Assembly (NCBI GenBank): GCA_036399815.1
Contig: DASWMK010000285.1
Location: 1-40,067, forward strand
Length of the DNA: 40,067 nt
Direction: 5' to 3'
Source: Acidimicrobiales bacterium
Lineage (GTDB): Bacteria; Actinomycetota; Acidimicrobiia; Acidimicrobiales; DASWMK01
Below the pieces are notes generated by a model that was given only the letters and a program-made list of their open reading frames with translations, did no database searches and had not been told where the DNA came from. Position numbers and translations under genes: made by a program. This document shows positions 18,401-24,634 of this stretch, in pieces (position 1 is the first letter of the stretch; each line of letters starts with the position of its first letter).

Positions 18401-18981
18401 GCGCTGCCCTCGGGCACCGCCTGGTCGGCGCCGGCCCTGGCCACCGGGTTGCGGCCGACGGTGGGCGGCGGGGGCTCCTCGGGCGGCGGGGGCGGCGGCT
18501 CGGGCGCGATGCCGCCCCTGAACTCGAAGACGTTGTCGTCGTAGTCGCGGTCGCCGCCGCCGAACAGGTCCTCGAACCCGACGCGGGCCAGGCCCTCGCC
18601 GAGGATCTCGACGGCGGCGTGGGCGAGCCCGTCGGGGTTCCGGTCGGCCGGCCCCATGCGGTACTCGTGGCCCTCGACCCTGATCCCGAAGACCAGCTCG
18701 TCGCCGGACGTGAACGGGCCGAGGGTCACGGTCCTCCCGACGTCCCGGTTCGTCGAGATGAAGACCTCCTGGGGCTCGAGGAGCCACAGCTGCGAGGTCA
18801 GCCCGGCCGATGCCGGCAGGACCTCGACCTCGACCATGTCGCCGGTGGCGTACAGCTGCGCACCGATGACGCGTTCGGCGGCCTGTGCCGGCACCTGCGG
18901 CACGAGCACGGCCACCGCCGCCGCCAACGTGGCCGCGACGACGAGGACGGCGACGCGCGCGCGCCCGAAGGCTTTCGACAT
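9151..18981 (-). CDS. Giant secreted RHS/YD-repeat polymorphic toxin-like protein
   Basis: This 3,276-aa protein begins with a Sec signal peptide (residues ~1-34, ending VPAQAAE). It continues with a vWA domain whose metal site is complete (Asp263-Ser265-Ser267, Thr362, Asp390). Next come PKD-like domains (one WGDGT near 635), a beta-rich region to ~900, DUF11-type repeats near 1306 and 1449, and a Gly linker near 1600. Tandem YD repeats run from ~1925 to 2810, leading to an RHS core ending PTTWTDPSGM (2992-3001), which fits the PxxxxDPxG self-cleavage motif. After it come a TM helix (3030-3046), a Pro/Gly linker and a ~110-aa C-terminal domain. Known RHS proteins enclose a toxin in a YD-repeat cocoon. 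Here surface anchoring and delivery to rivals are inferred. The ATG follows a GGGGGGGAG stretch. Confidence 0.92.
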   Translation of the reverse strand: MSKAFGRARVAVLVVAATLAAAVAVLVPQVPAQAAERVIGAQLYATGDMVEVEVLPASAGLTSQLWLLEPQEVFISTNRDVGRTVTLGPFTSGDELVFGIRVEGHEYRMGPADRNPDGLAHAAVEILGEGLARVGFEDLFGGGDRDYDDNVFEFRGGIAPEPPPPPPEEPPPPTVGRNPVARAGADQAVPEGSAVTLDGSGSIDPSPAVLEPTEATANLPGGTALSAGINGLASGDDGPVIAAQAAIGEGPPAADTAIVYVVDVSGSADFTGGCGGDQNGDRLSNRIIDCEIAAALELHQDVVAAGTVAQVGLVSFSSGASARDLNPTSATSVLIAPGADADADGVPDLTEGLRALRAGGGTNFSAAARAACDTLAGSIADNRLAVFLSDGEATEGAAVTTVLPCTNPTTFHAFAIGAGSSCTGGRVGSKLADIAARTGGTCTNVPDVGNLPDILQAVIGSRLTGATLTVDGGDPLDLAPHMTPPPPFEGPAGADLRIPLPDLPPGDHELCLTVTGEDAGGEGSVTTCAVLGAGSAPLAYRWTLVDGDGPPITLSSTTSARPSFLASDDGVYTFEVTVTNGFGLTDSDRVVVTVENVDPAVQAEASSGYAGGVTVVNASFTDAGWLDTHAATIDWGDGTAAEDVPVTADGSGWGGFFGSHVFDEHGTFTVTVTLADDDGGEATTTVAQLAVQEPVAVWANSRTAPRTFEWSGASGTIEGAVHSNRDLRVLGSTKTVRGTTTYVGTASIEDRHIFVPRAVRGPAGDLPFRFDVADYAPGGPVAGEVGAAYHDMSSRCAGGLWHVVDQVLAAGVYYVPCAVKVNGSAVGGRITLAATGAITVDGSRPAFDPYHDGLLFLSGATGDRAIDVAASTSRFLGVLFAERGEIEVSGSSNRFYCGIVGDRVDLTGGDVTIRGAACGRPDSVVAGPLLVPELGLGLEADADDVFAGDPIGYRLTATNDGALLVVPGLFGAEDVDTAAATIDSFSLAVERRSATDGTWQHLSGTADGLDLSTRPNAATGVAYAASGDRVVGTVVQPGGLATWGYQALVALTPEQVDLLLDPARTDGIRTHVELGWTAPGTQLRTLYRYSADFVDALRALSGDVDDVTVTMTTPTGDPAVLDLGTLAPGASATEDRAYEVPTLAPKGDGETDDAYVARLLAADDAALFATAVARATGGVGLLISPQVADRSTRHVPAVRVTATGPAAAGPGDHLTWDLRLANQGSTPAEQLAFTDRVDGTTLPVAGVPGALAPAQVSDHTATYDVPASSTGGTLHNRAEATWRDGAGNAYGPSGATAETVVSTPPGLAASLRDVLRTDGDGNGLVTPGDTIRYEATVTNRGGSPLTGVVLTAPVDRNTALVPGSVTTSTGSVRTGTGDEVVVDVGTVGAGAAATLAWDVVIDDPLPDGVAVLSVQGSVTSTELDAVRTDDPGVAGSADPTTTRVVVPRPALSGTLSASLVRDVGGDGMPSPGDTLRYTAAVSNLGTVGATAVDLAVPLDPASTLVIGSVTTTRGSVVQGGALGDEVVEVAAGTLVADSSFTVTFEAKVADPLPAGVTSLAAQGRITSAELQPILTDDPHTNEEADVTVVALRVPGGGSGGGGGNGLPAPTVGGLEPPAGTILSAPTPVAATLTPPAGATVVSWTVGVRRTGTDDVRELASGTGPDVAATVDPTVLANGGWELVVESASSNGGISVTVSPFVVDGQLKLGRYTTTFEDMAVAIAGLPLRVLRTYDSFDTAVGDFGAGWTLSVASFRVATNGPLGQGGWSMRQCGGGLIFVPLCFSSDRPHYVSVTWPDGRNEVFDLTPARGSTFLAGLTQAEFTGRPGTTSTLEAADGSLWFSGDGNLYGGFFGTDGLYDPTRFVLTDRFGTEYLLDMGDGLLRALDRAGTTTTFTDAGIVSSAGPSVRFIRDAQGRITTVEGPDGSTVGYTYDAAGDLVRVVDQNGDPATFGYAPGHLLTSIDAGGRPYRTLEYDDDGRLAAVVDGEGNRTAVAVDVAGRQEVVTDAESRLTTITTFDDRGNPVRQEQAHDGVVDTTTWTWDDEDRVTSRTDPAGHTSRGTYDGSGNLTSVSDAEGRTTRITYSAFGEILTWTDPAGNVTRYRWNDDGTLASITDADGHAETYGYDDRGNRTSATDRTGRTTTWTFDAAGRVLSERDPLGGTTRYTYDPLGRVLTETDPTGGVTSSTWDEAGNLLSVTDALGHGVAFTYDQFGRLLEQTDQAGHASKFGYDGAGRLVRYTDPLAEVTTYAYDGNGNLVGATAADGRETTYAYDGAGRLVSMTDAVGRTTTWTYDAAGRQASSTDAGGGVSSWEYDAAGLLLAATDPLGRTTAYGYDRRGLVTSVTDPGGATTGYAHDPAGRVTALTAADGSVTRSAYDAAGRLVETVAADGGSTTRAYDAAGRLSTVTDPLGHTTTYRYDAAGRIVGVADGLGQERTQAYDAAGRVTSATSAAGVTTTYAYDPRNLLTAVTDELGNRSATSYDAAGRTVTVTDARGQDTDYAYDPVGRIASVTDPLGHAVRFGYDLAGQRTRLTDANGQSWTTTYGPLGAPVEERDPVGRTRRWSHDLAGRLATATDGRGITTTFTYDAAGNPIGESSPFGSVTATYDELGRRTSMTDGTGTTTFGYDEVGRVTEVAAPGGTVAYGYDAAGRREWMRQPSGTVNYGYDAADRVRTVAAWNGATSSYTYDGDGRVLTESHSNGVATSRSYDVAGRLTRVEHRRGTTVLDFFQYTLDAEGNRTAVTSSAGTESYTIDAADRLTAVTFPGGTTATYGYDAAGNRTRSTLTGTPTVTYGYDAASQLVDVAGTARTYDGAGNLTSDGSSTYTWDWRGDLTRVAAPTGTTTYASDGDGVRVADGGDALVWDRLADTPALLSEGSAAFVHGPSGPVAAVTGSQTATLLTDAVGSVRAVTDGSGAVAGRRSYSPFGSVRTSTGTAPALGFAGGLQEGGRVHLGARDLETGTGRFLSVDPVRPGAPGVAGYNPYGYVAGNPTTWTDPSGMFVAEYSLVTQNTTVRTAPAAAYTGYRVRALLLAVAAALAILCAVYCPAPAPPDTDPDAPPAPEPEPAPAPAPAPAPGPGPRPGPNPGPGPNPGPGPGPAPGPGPAPNPNPGPGPGPAPDPVVPPIPPPPDGNDDCPEPAPDDSDGGGGGVTPTTLYAGGNATRPRPPRPGTDVKPDQDGQICPGQKNEETGQHYGASTFAKFEDLAVFWKNSHAWWLPGGSRVPPGLAVVADGADYGGPAPLSHHTIYTTRRMSIEEFSSLYAGLGWLYYGKTPK
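9590..9840 (-). repeat. Proline/glycine-rich linker encoded by low-complexity repeats
   Basis: Short units encoding Pro-Gly, Pro-Ala and Pro-Asn dipeptides fill RHS residues ~3048-3130, between the TM helix and the toxin-like domain. On the + strand this is a run of CCGGGG/GGTTGGGG-type words with many G tracts. Such linkers commonly span the cell wall, and the DNA is prone to slippage. Confidence 0.8.
10560..13210 (-). repeat. Tandem YD (RHS) repeats within the giant gene
   Basis: Degenerate units of about 63 bp (21 codons) recur throughout, each with the form G-x-x-x-x-Y-x-Y-D-x-x-G-R-L/V. The reverse complement of Tyr-Asp-Ala-Ala-Gly (gccggcggcgtcgta and variants) is visible again and again on the + strand. 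They encode the beta-strand cage of RHS proteins. Confidence 0.9.
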
Positions 18982-19014
18982 GTGTGGACTCCCCCCCAGG
19001 AACCGAAGCGCCGG

Positions 19015-19044
19015 ACCGTAGTCGGGCGCTCACGCGGGGAGCAA
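19015..19044 (-). promoter_or_regulatory. Promoter of the RHS gene
   Basis: On the minus strand TTGCTC (19044-19039) and TACGGT (19020-19015) are separated by 18 bp, placing transcription about 25 nt before the RHS ATG, so this message has a leader with a G-rich ribosome binding site. An AT-richer stretch (19042-19063) lies just upstream and contains GGAA-TTGT-TTCC, a short inverted repeat. Confidence 0.45.
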
Positions 19045-19059
19045 GGAATTGTTTCCCTT

Positions 19060-20289
19060 TCAGAACCCCGTGTCGCAGAAGGGCAGGGGGTCGGTGGCGA
19101 AGAGCGCGTCCGCGGTGGCGACCGCGCCCGGGGACCGCTCCTCGACCAGGCCGGCCCGGCGGAGCACGGCGAAGCGGGCGCCGCCGAGGTAGGCGCTGCC
19201 GAGGTCGCCGGCCGCCAGCACGAGGTCGGGGTCGGCGTCGGTGCGGGCGCACTCGGCGCCGTCGGGGCCGCCGTCGAGGCGGAAGCGGCCGCCGGCCTCG
19301 GGCCGGAACGGGTCGACCACCTCGAGCACGAGCGACCCGTGCGTGCCGTAGCGGCGGGCCGCCAGCGCGGCCGGCACGTCCACGAGGCAGGCCCACAGCC
19401 AGTCGACGATCCCCGTCACCCGCCAGGCCCGGTGGTCGGCCAGGCGCCAGGCGATCGGGTCGTCGAGGGGCCGGGCGTGGGACCGCACGACGTTGGCGAG
19501 GTCGACGTCGAGCAGGAAGCGCCAGAGGGCGGCGTCGACCTCGGGGTCGAGCGCGTACACGCCGACCGGGCGGACCTGGCTGCGGTTGGCGACCTCGTCC
19601 CAGTCCTCCTTGAACCGGTACGACACGAAGCCGTCGGCCACCCCGTCGTCGGACTCGTGGACGGCGACGAACCGGCCGCTCGCGCCGCCCCGGTACGCCT
19701 CCGGGTCCTTCAGCCACAGCTCCCAGTAGCGGTCGCTGCGGGTGACCGACCCGTGGCGCCGCCGGCGGAACGCGTCGTAGAGCGCGGGGACCAGCTTGGC
19801 CGCCTCCTCCCGGCCGACGAGGCGCACCCGCCCGCCGACGGCCGGCGGCCGGCGGAACGCCGACCGGGTCTTGTCGACCTCGACGATGGCCGCCGCGCTG
19901 GCCACGCCGTAGCCGAAGCGGCGGTAGATGGTGCCCTCCGAAGCGGTGAGGATGGCCACCGGCTCGCCCCGCTCGGCCACGTCGGCCAGCTGGTGGGCCA
20001 TCATCTGCGTGAGGATCCCCTGGCGGCGGTGGGTGGGCACCACCGCCACCCAGCTCACGCCGCAGGCCGGCACGGTGCGGGCGCCGGGGACGGTCAGCTC
20101 GAAGGTGTAGGCGCCGGCGGTGCCCACGATCTGGCCGGCCTCGAACACGGCGATCGACCGGTCGGGCTCGAACAGCGCGCCGTACCGGGCGAGCGCGTCG
20201 GCGTCGGGCACGGAGCCGAAGGCGACGCCCTCGGCGAGGAAGAAGTCGTCGGCCTCGTCGGCGGTGACGGGCCGGAGCTGGCGGTCCAC
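19060..20289 (-). CDS. Eis-like GNAT N-acetyltransferase with SCP-like C-terminal domain
   Basis: At 409 aa this matches the Eis (enhanced intracellular survival) family, which combines two GNAT domains with a sterol-carrier-like domain and acetylates amines, including aminoglycosides in some members. The acetyl-CoA motif is VAVVPTHRRQGIL (residues 81-93). The family hallmark IYRRFGYG is at 121-128. The C-terminus ends in Phe409 (PLPFCDTGF), as expected because Eis enzymes use their terminal carboxylate in catalysis. The GTG start at 20289 is preceded 7 nt upstream by TAGAAC and no ribosome binding site. It is transcribed in the same direction as the RHS gene but that gene has its own promoter. 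Substrate is unknown; antibiotic acetylation is only a family possibility. Confidence 0.88.
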   Translation of the reverse strand: MDRQLRPVTADEADDFFLAEGVAFGSVPDADALARYGALFEPDRSIAVFEAGQIVGTAGAYTFELTVPGARTVPACGVSWVAVVPTHRRQGILTQMMAHQLADVAERGEPVAILTASEGTIYRRFGYGVASAAAIVEVDKTRSAFRRPPAVGGRVRLVGREEAAKLVPALYDAFRRRRHGSVTRSDRYWELWLKDPEAYRGGASGRFVAVHESDDGVADGFVSYRFKEDWDEVANRSQVRPVGVYALDPEVDAALWRFLLDVDLANVVRSHARPLDDPIAWRLADHRAWRVTGIVDWLWACLVDVPAALAARRYGTHGSLVLEVVDPFRPEAGGRFRLDGGPDGAECARTDADPDLVLAAGDLGSAYLGGARFAVLRRAGLVEERSPGAVATADALFATDPLPFCDTGF

Positions 20290-20296
20290 GCCGCCG

Positions 20297-20302
20297 GTTC
20301 TA
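20297..20302 (-). promoter_or_regulatory. -10 element of the Eis-like gene
   Basis: Reads TAGAAC on the minus strand, 7 nt before the GTG. The last base departs from TAnnnT, so support is mainly positional. Confidence 0.3.
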
Positions 20303-20329
20303 CCGGACGGGCGGCGCGGGCGCGCCGAA

Positions 20330-20935
20330 TTAGCGCGGACCGATGCCCGCGAGCAGCTGGTCGATCATGGCGCCGACCTCGGCGCCCGTCGGCACCGACC
20401 CGGTCACCACCATCCGGTACACGACCGGCCCGACGAGCTGCTCGACGGCGACGTCGAGGTCGGTGCCGGGCCGGAGCTCGCCCCTGGCGGCGGCCCGGCC
20501 GAGCGCCGACCGCACGTGCGCCCGCCGCTCGGCGGCGAAGGCCACCAGCTCCTCCCGCAGCGCCGGGCTGTGGGCGGCGGCCGCGGCCAGCCCGGGCAGC
20601 ACCTGGGCCACCCCGGTCGTCAGGTCGCCGGACATGGCCTCGGCGAAGGCGACGAGGTCGCTGCGCAGCGCGCCGGTGTCGGGCACGGTGATCGGCGCCG
20701 TCACCTCCCGCACGGCGTCGAGCACCAGCCGCTCGCGGGACGGCCACCGCCGGTAGATGGTCGCCTTGCCGACGCCCGCCGTGGTGGCCACGGCGTCGAC
20801 GGTCAGCCCGGCGAAGCCGGACGACGCGAGGACGGTCCTCGTCGCCTGGAGGATGACGTGCCGGGCCCGGGCGTCGCGAGGGCGCCCGGCCCGGCGCGGG
20901 GCTCGACCGGGGAAGGCGGCGGCGAGGTCCGTCAC
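20330..20935 (-). CDS. TetR-family regulator co-transcribed with an efflux pump
   Basis: This 201-aa protein has the TetR N-terminal DNA-binding domain, with TVDAVATTAGVGKATIYRRW as the helix-turn-helix near residues 46-65, and a helical ligand-binding domain of usual length. Its GTG overlaps the TGA of the upstream DHA2 pump gene in a GTGA quartet, so it is the second gene of the same operon and is translationally coupled. It is the natural candidate to bind the twin palindromes at 22524-22555 and so repress both the pump and itself. The inducing ligand is probably a pump substrate, by family precedent. Ends 40 bp before the Eis-like gene. Confidence 0.9.
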   Translation of the reverse strand: MTDLAAAFPGRAPRRAGRPRDARARHVILQATRTVLASSGFAGLTVDAVATTAGVGKATIYRRWPSRERLVLDAVREVTAPITVPDTGALRSDLVAFAEAMSGDLTTGVAQVLPGLAAAAAHSPALREELVAFAAERRAHVRSALGRAAARGELRPGTDLDVAVEQLVGPVVYRMVVTGSVPTGAEVGAMIDQLLAGIGPR

Positions 20936-22503
20936 GCCGCCGCCGGCCGCGCCGACGACGCCGCCCCCGGGTGGGCACCGGCGGCGGACCCGGGCTCGAC
21001 GGCCCTGGCGGGGAGCCACAGGAGGGCGACGACGGCCCCGAGGAAGGCGACTGCGGCCCCGACGAGCAGCGCCGCGCCCATGGCGTCCGCGAACGCCGTG
21101 CGGGCGACGGCCGCGACCACGTCGCCGGCCGGGCCGCCCACCCGGGCGGCCACGCCGACCGCGCCGCCCACCGAGTCGGTGACGACCTCGAGCGCCTCGG
21201 GCGGGAGGCTGCCGGCGAGGCGGTCGGTGACGTCGGGGCGGTAGCCCGAGGAGACGATGCTGCCGAGCACGGCGACCCCGAGCGCGCCGCCCACCTGGCG
21301 GGTGGTGTCGTTGACGGCCGACCCGACCCCGGCCTTGCCGAGCGGCAGCGACCCCATGATCGACTCGGTCGACGGCGCCATCGTCAGCCCCATGCCCATG
21401 GCCATGATCATCATGGCCGACACGACGAGGCCGTAGCCGGACTCGGCCGACGCCGTGGAGGCCAGCACGAGGCCGCTGGCCACGAGCACCAGCCCGAGCG
21501 CGACCACCCGCTTGGTGCCGATCCGCTCGACCAGCCGGGCCGAGGCGCCGGCTGCGACCGACAGCACGAGGGCGAGGGGCAGCAGCCGCACGCCGGCCTC
21601 GAGCGCGGTGTAGCCGAGGACCGACTGGAGGTACTGGGTCAGCAGGAACAGCGAGCCGAACAGCCCGAAGAACACGAGGGTGACGGCCACGCTCGCCGCG
21701 CTGAAGCGGGGGTTCGAGAAGAACGTGAGCGGGAGCATGGGGTGCGCGACCCGGCGCTCCCACACGAGGAAGGCGCCGAGCAGCACGGCCGCCGCCGCGA
21801 ACCCGGCGACGATCGGGCCCGACCCCCAGCCCGAGATCGGGGCCTCGATGATCGCCCACACGAGGGCGGTCAGCCCGGCCACCGACAGGGCGGCGCCGAC
21901 GAGGTCGAGCGGGGGCGTCTCGTCGTCGCGGGAGGTGGGCACGAGCACGGCCCCGGCCGCCAGGGCGACGACCACGACGACGACGTTCACCAGGAAGACC
22001 GAGCCCCACCAGAAGTGCTCGAGCAGCCAGCCGCCGGTGACCGGCCCGAGCGCGATGCCGAGCCCGGCCACCCCGGACCAGGCGGCGATGGCACGCGCCC
22101 GCTCGCGGGGGTCGGTGAAGACGTTCGTGAGGATCGACAGGGTGGTCGGCATGATGAACGCGCCGCCCACCCCCATGAGGGCCCGCGTGGCGATCAGCAT
22201 CCCGGCCGAGTCGGCGTAGGCCGACAGGACCGACGCGACCGCGAACACGACGAGCCCGAGGTTCAGCGCGCCCTTCCGCCCGAAGCGGTCGCCGATGGCG
22301 CCGGCCGTGAGCAGCAGCCCCGCGAACACGAGCACGTAGCTGTCGACGATCCACTGGAGCTGGCTGGTGCTGGCGTCGAGGTCCCGCTGGAGGGTCGGGA
22401 GGGCGACGTTCAGGATCGTGTTGTCGAGCCCGATGATGAGGAGGCTCAGGCAGAGGACGACGAGCGTCCCCCACCGCCGCCGGTGAACCGTTCCTCGTCC
22501 CAT
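20932..22503 (-). CDS. DHA2-family MFS multidrug efflux transporter (EmrB/QacA-like)
   Basis: This is a 523-aa proton antiporter with the 14-helix layout of the DHA2 family. The hallmark first-helix sequence DNTILNVALPTLQRDL is present at ~26-41, followed by motif A-like GDRFGRKG near residue 70 and RALMGVGGAFIMPTTLSIL near 110. It exports toxic compounds across the inner membrane. The ATG at 22503 is 7 nt after TACAAT, with no Shine-Dalgarno, consistent with leaderless translation. The promoter is covered by a 32-bp twin-palindrome operator. The downstream TetR gene overlaps by 4 nt. The C-terminal ~20 residues are Ala/Gly-rich and probably disordered. Substrates cannot be told from sequence. 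Confidence 0.93.
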   Translation of the reverse strand: MGRGTVHRRRWGTLVVLCLSLLIIGLDNTILNVALPTLQRDLDASTSQLQWIVDSYVLVFAGLLLTAGAIGDRFGRKGALNLGLVVFAVASVLSAYADSAGMLIATRALMGVGGAFIMPTTLSILTNVFTDPRERARAIAAWSGVAGLGIALGPVTGGWLLEHFWWGSVFLVNVVVVVVALAAGAVLVPTSRDDETPPLDLVGAALSVAGLTALVWAIIEAPISGWGSGPIVAGFAAAAVLLGAFLVWERRVAHPMLPLTFFSNPRFSAASVAVTLVFFGLFGSLFLLTQYLQSVLGYTALEAGVRLLPLALVLSVAAGASARLVERIGTKRVVALGLVLVASGLVLASTASAESGYGLVVSAMMIMAMGMGLTMAPSTESIMGSLPLGKAGVGSAVNDTTRQVGGALGVAVLGSIVSSGYRPDVTDRLAGSLPPEALEVVTDSVGGAVGVAARVGGPAGDVVAAVARTAFADAMGAALLVGAAVAFLGAVVALLWLPARAVEPGSAAGAHPGAASSARPAAA

Positions 22504-22510
22504 GGCCGAA

Positions 22511-22540
22511 ATTGTAAGACTGCCCCGTTCCGGAACTCAA
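22511..22540 (-). promoter_or_regulatory. Promoter of the DHA2 pump-TetR operon
   Basis: On the minus strand TTGAGT (22540-22535), an 18-bp spacer and TACAAT (22516-22511) form a good sigma-70 promoter. The -10 ends 7 nt before the ATG, so the transcript should start at or within a base or two of the start codon. Confidence 0.6.
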
Positions 22541-22555
22541 GCGTTCCGGAACGGG
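22524..22555. promoter_or_regulatory. Twin-palindrome operator for the TetR regulator
   Basis: CCCGTTCCGGAAC (22524-22536) and its exact reverse complement GTTCCGGAACGGG (22543-22555) flank 6 bp. Each arm itself contains the perfect 10-bp palindrome GTTCCGGAAC, so this is both two half-operators and one large inverted repeat with 19-bp periodicity. It covers the -35 box and most of the spacer. This is the most orderly regulatory site in the window. Confidence 0.78.
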
Positions 22556-22571
22556 CGGATCGGCCCCGTCG

Positions 22572-23168
22572 CTACTCGTCCTCGATGCCGCACACCTGGC
22601 TGGCGTAGGCCTCGACCTGGGTGCCGGCGTCCTCGAGCGCGGGGTCCTCGAAGAGGGCGAACTCCTCCTCGGTGCCCTCCTCGCTGAAGCGGGTGAAGTC
22701 CCAGTCGTAGCGGGCCAGCACGTCCCCGAGGTCCGAGAGGGCGGTGGCGACGATCTGGGTGGCCTCGGCGATCTCGTCGGGCGCCGACGAGACGAGCCCG
22801 GCGACCAGGCCCTCGGCCTCGTCGAAGGTGGCCTGGGCCTCCTCGGGCGAGGTGGCCTCGGCCCCGAACGGGTCGGGCAGGTCCTGGAGCTCCTGGTACC
22901 GGCCGCACCACTCGCTGTCGGCGTCGCCGGTGAAGGTCGGGTCGGTCGAGGTGTCCGTCGAGTCGTCGGTCGAGGTGTCCGTCGTGTCCTCGGTCGTGTC
23001 CTCGGTGGAGCCCGTGGTCTCGGACGTGGTCGTCTCGTCCGCCGCCGCCGTGGTGGACGAGGACGCGGCGACCTCGCCGCCGTCGTCGTCGTCGCCCCCG
23101 CAGGCCCCGAGCAGGGCCACGGCGAGCACGAGCGCCAGCAGGACGCGGAGGGGGGTGGGGAAGCGCAT
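22572..23168 (-). CDS. Hypothetical lipoprotein, Thr/Ser/Asp-rich
   Basis: This 198-aa protein has a type II signal peptide with lipobox LLGAC, so Cys23 is the predicted lipidated residue and the mature protein is anchored on the outer face of the membrane. A low-complexity spacer of Thr, Ser, Asp and Glu follows to about residue 80. The folded part (about 85-198) is acidic and helical, with cysteines at WCGRYQ and near the C-terminus (VCGIED) that could form a disulfide. I do not recognise this domain. The ATG is 9 nt after TAGCGT. It stands alone between the pump operon and gatB, on the same strand as both. Confidence 0.8.
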   Translation of the reverse strand: MRFPTPLRVLLALVLAVALLGACGGDDDDGGEVAASSSTTAAADETTTSETTGSTEDTTEDTTDTSTDDSTDTSTDPTFTGDADSEWCGRYQELQDLPDPFGAEATSPEEAQATFDEAEGLVAGLVSSAPDEIAEATQIVATALSDLGDVLARYDWDFTRFSEEGTEEEFALFEDPALEDAGTQVEAYASQVCGIEDE

Positions 23169-23177
23169 GAGGGGCCG

Positions 23178-23183
23178 ACGCTA
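23178..23183 (-). promoter_or_regulatory. -10 element of the lipoprotein gene
   Basis: Reads TAGCGT on the minus strand, ending 9 nt before the ATG at 23168. It lies 22-27 bp beyond the gatB stop, so the lipoprotein need not depend on gatCAB transcription. Confidence 0.4.
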
Positions 23184-23204
23184 TCGGCGGCGGTCCCGAT
23201 CACC

Positions 23205-24634
23205 TCACCCGGCGGCGTCCCTCCTCGCCTGAAGGAGGGCGGTCACGGCCTGCCCGTTGGCCTTGCCCTTCGTCGCCTTCATGACCGCGCCGACGATCGC
23301 CCCGGCGGCCTTGTCGTTGCCGGCCGCGTACCGGGCCCAGGCGGCCGGGTCGGCGGCCACGGCGGCGTCCACGGCGGCGGCGAGGTCGTCCTCGCCCATG
23401 GCCACGAACCCCCGGCGGGCGACGATCTCTTCGGGCGACCCGGCCCCGGCGACGAGGTCGGCCAGCACGGCCTTGGCCTGGGTGGCGGTCAGCCGGCCGG
23501 CGGCCTCCATGTCGACGACGGCGGCCAGGTCGGCCGGCGCCACGGCCGCAGCGCCGGCGACGGCCAGGTCGTGCTCGACGCGGGTGAGCACCCTGGCCGG
23601 GTCGGCCCCGGCCCCGATCGCCCCGAGCGCGAGGCCGTCCAGGTCGCGGCCGACGATCACGGCCACCGACGGGCTCCTCGCGTCGACCCCGGCGGCCGCG
23701 GCGAGCCGGGCCCGGCGCTCGGCCGGCAGCGCGGGCAGGGCGGCGTCGACGGCCGCCACCCACGCCTCCTCGGGCGCGAGCGGCACGAGGTCCGGCTCCT
23801 GGAAGTACCGGTAGTCGTAGGCCTCCTCCTTCGACCGCAGGGTGTGCGTGCGGCCGTCGGCCTCGTCCCAGTGCCGCGTCTCCTGGACGACCCGGCCGCC
23901 CTCCTCGACGAGGGCGACCTGGCGGGCGGCCTCGAACTCGATGGCCCGGCCGAGCGAGCGCACCGAGTTCAGGTTCTTGATCTCGCAGCGGGTGCCGAAC
24001 GCGTCGGACCCGAGCGGGCGCACCGACACGTTGGCGTCGACCCGGAGCGACCCCTCCTCCATCCGCGCGTCGGAGGCGCCGGTGGCGACGAGGATGGCCC
24101 GCAGCTCGTTCACGTACGCCCTGGCCTGCTCGGCCGAGCGGAGGTCGGGGCGGCTCACGATCTCGACGAGCGGGACGCCGGCCCGGTTGTAGTCGACGAG
24201 GGTGGACGACGCCTCGTGGATGCGCCCGCCCCCGCCGACGTGGGTCGACTTGCCGGTGTCCTCCTCGAGGTGGGCCCGCTCGATGCCGACCCTCGTGCCG
24301 TCGGGCAGCTCCAGCCAGCCGTCGACGTTCACCGGGGCGTCGTACTGGCTGATCTGGTAGTCCTTCGGCATGTCCGGATAGAAGTAGTTCTTCCGGTGGA
24401 ACACCGAGGGCAGCACCGTGCAGTGCAGCGCCCGCCCGAGCCGCATGGCGAGCTCGACGGCCCGGCGGTTCAGCACCGGGAGCGACCCAGGCAGCCCGAG
24501 GCACACCGGGCAGACGTTGGTGTTGGGCTCGGCGCCGAACGCGTTGGCGCAGGAGCAGAACAGCTTCGTGGCCGTGGCGAGCTCGCAGTGGACCTCGAGG
24601 CCGATCACGGTCTCCCAGGTCGTGGCGGTGGCGG

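Noticed and set aside
11159-19717. A second long minus-strand frame overlapping the RHS gene
   Set aside because: Arg/Pro/Gly-rich shadow with no recognisable domain; it crosses the RHS promoter and the acetyltransferase gene.
8830-20691. An 11.8-kb stop-free frame on the + strand, opposite the RHS gene
   Set aside because: Its translation is a low-complexity mix of Val, Gly, Ala, Arg and Asp with no domain, and it exists because GC-rich codons on the minus strand rarely give stops in that frame. The minus strand has signal peptide, vWA, PKD and YD repeats.
8457-23203. A genomic island or prophage around the RHS gene
   Set aside because: No integrase, transposase, tRNA, direct-repeat ends or base-composition change was seen; flanking genes look like the rest of the chromosome. 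Horizontal gain of the RHS gene itself cannot be excluded.
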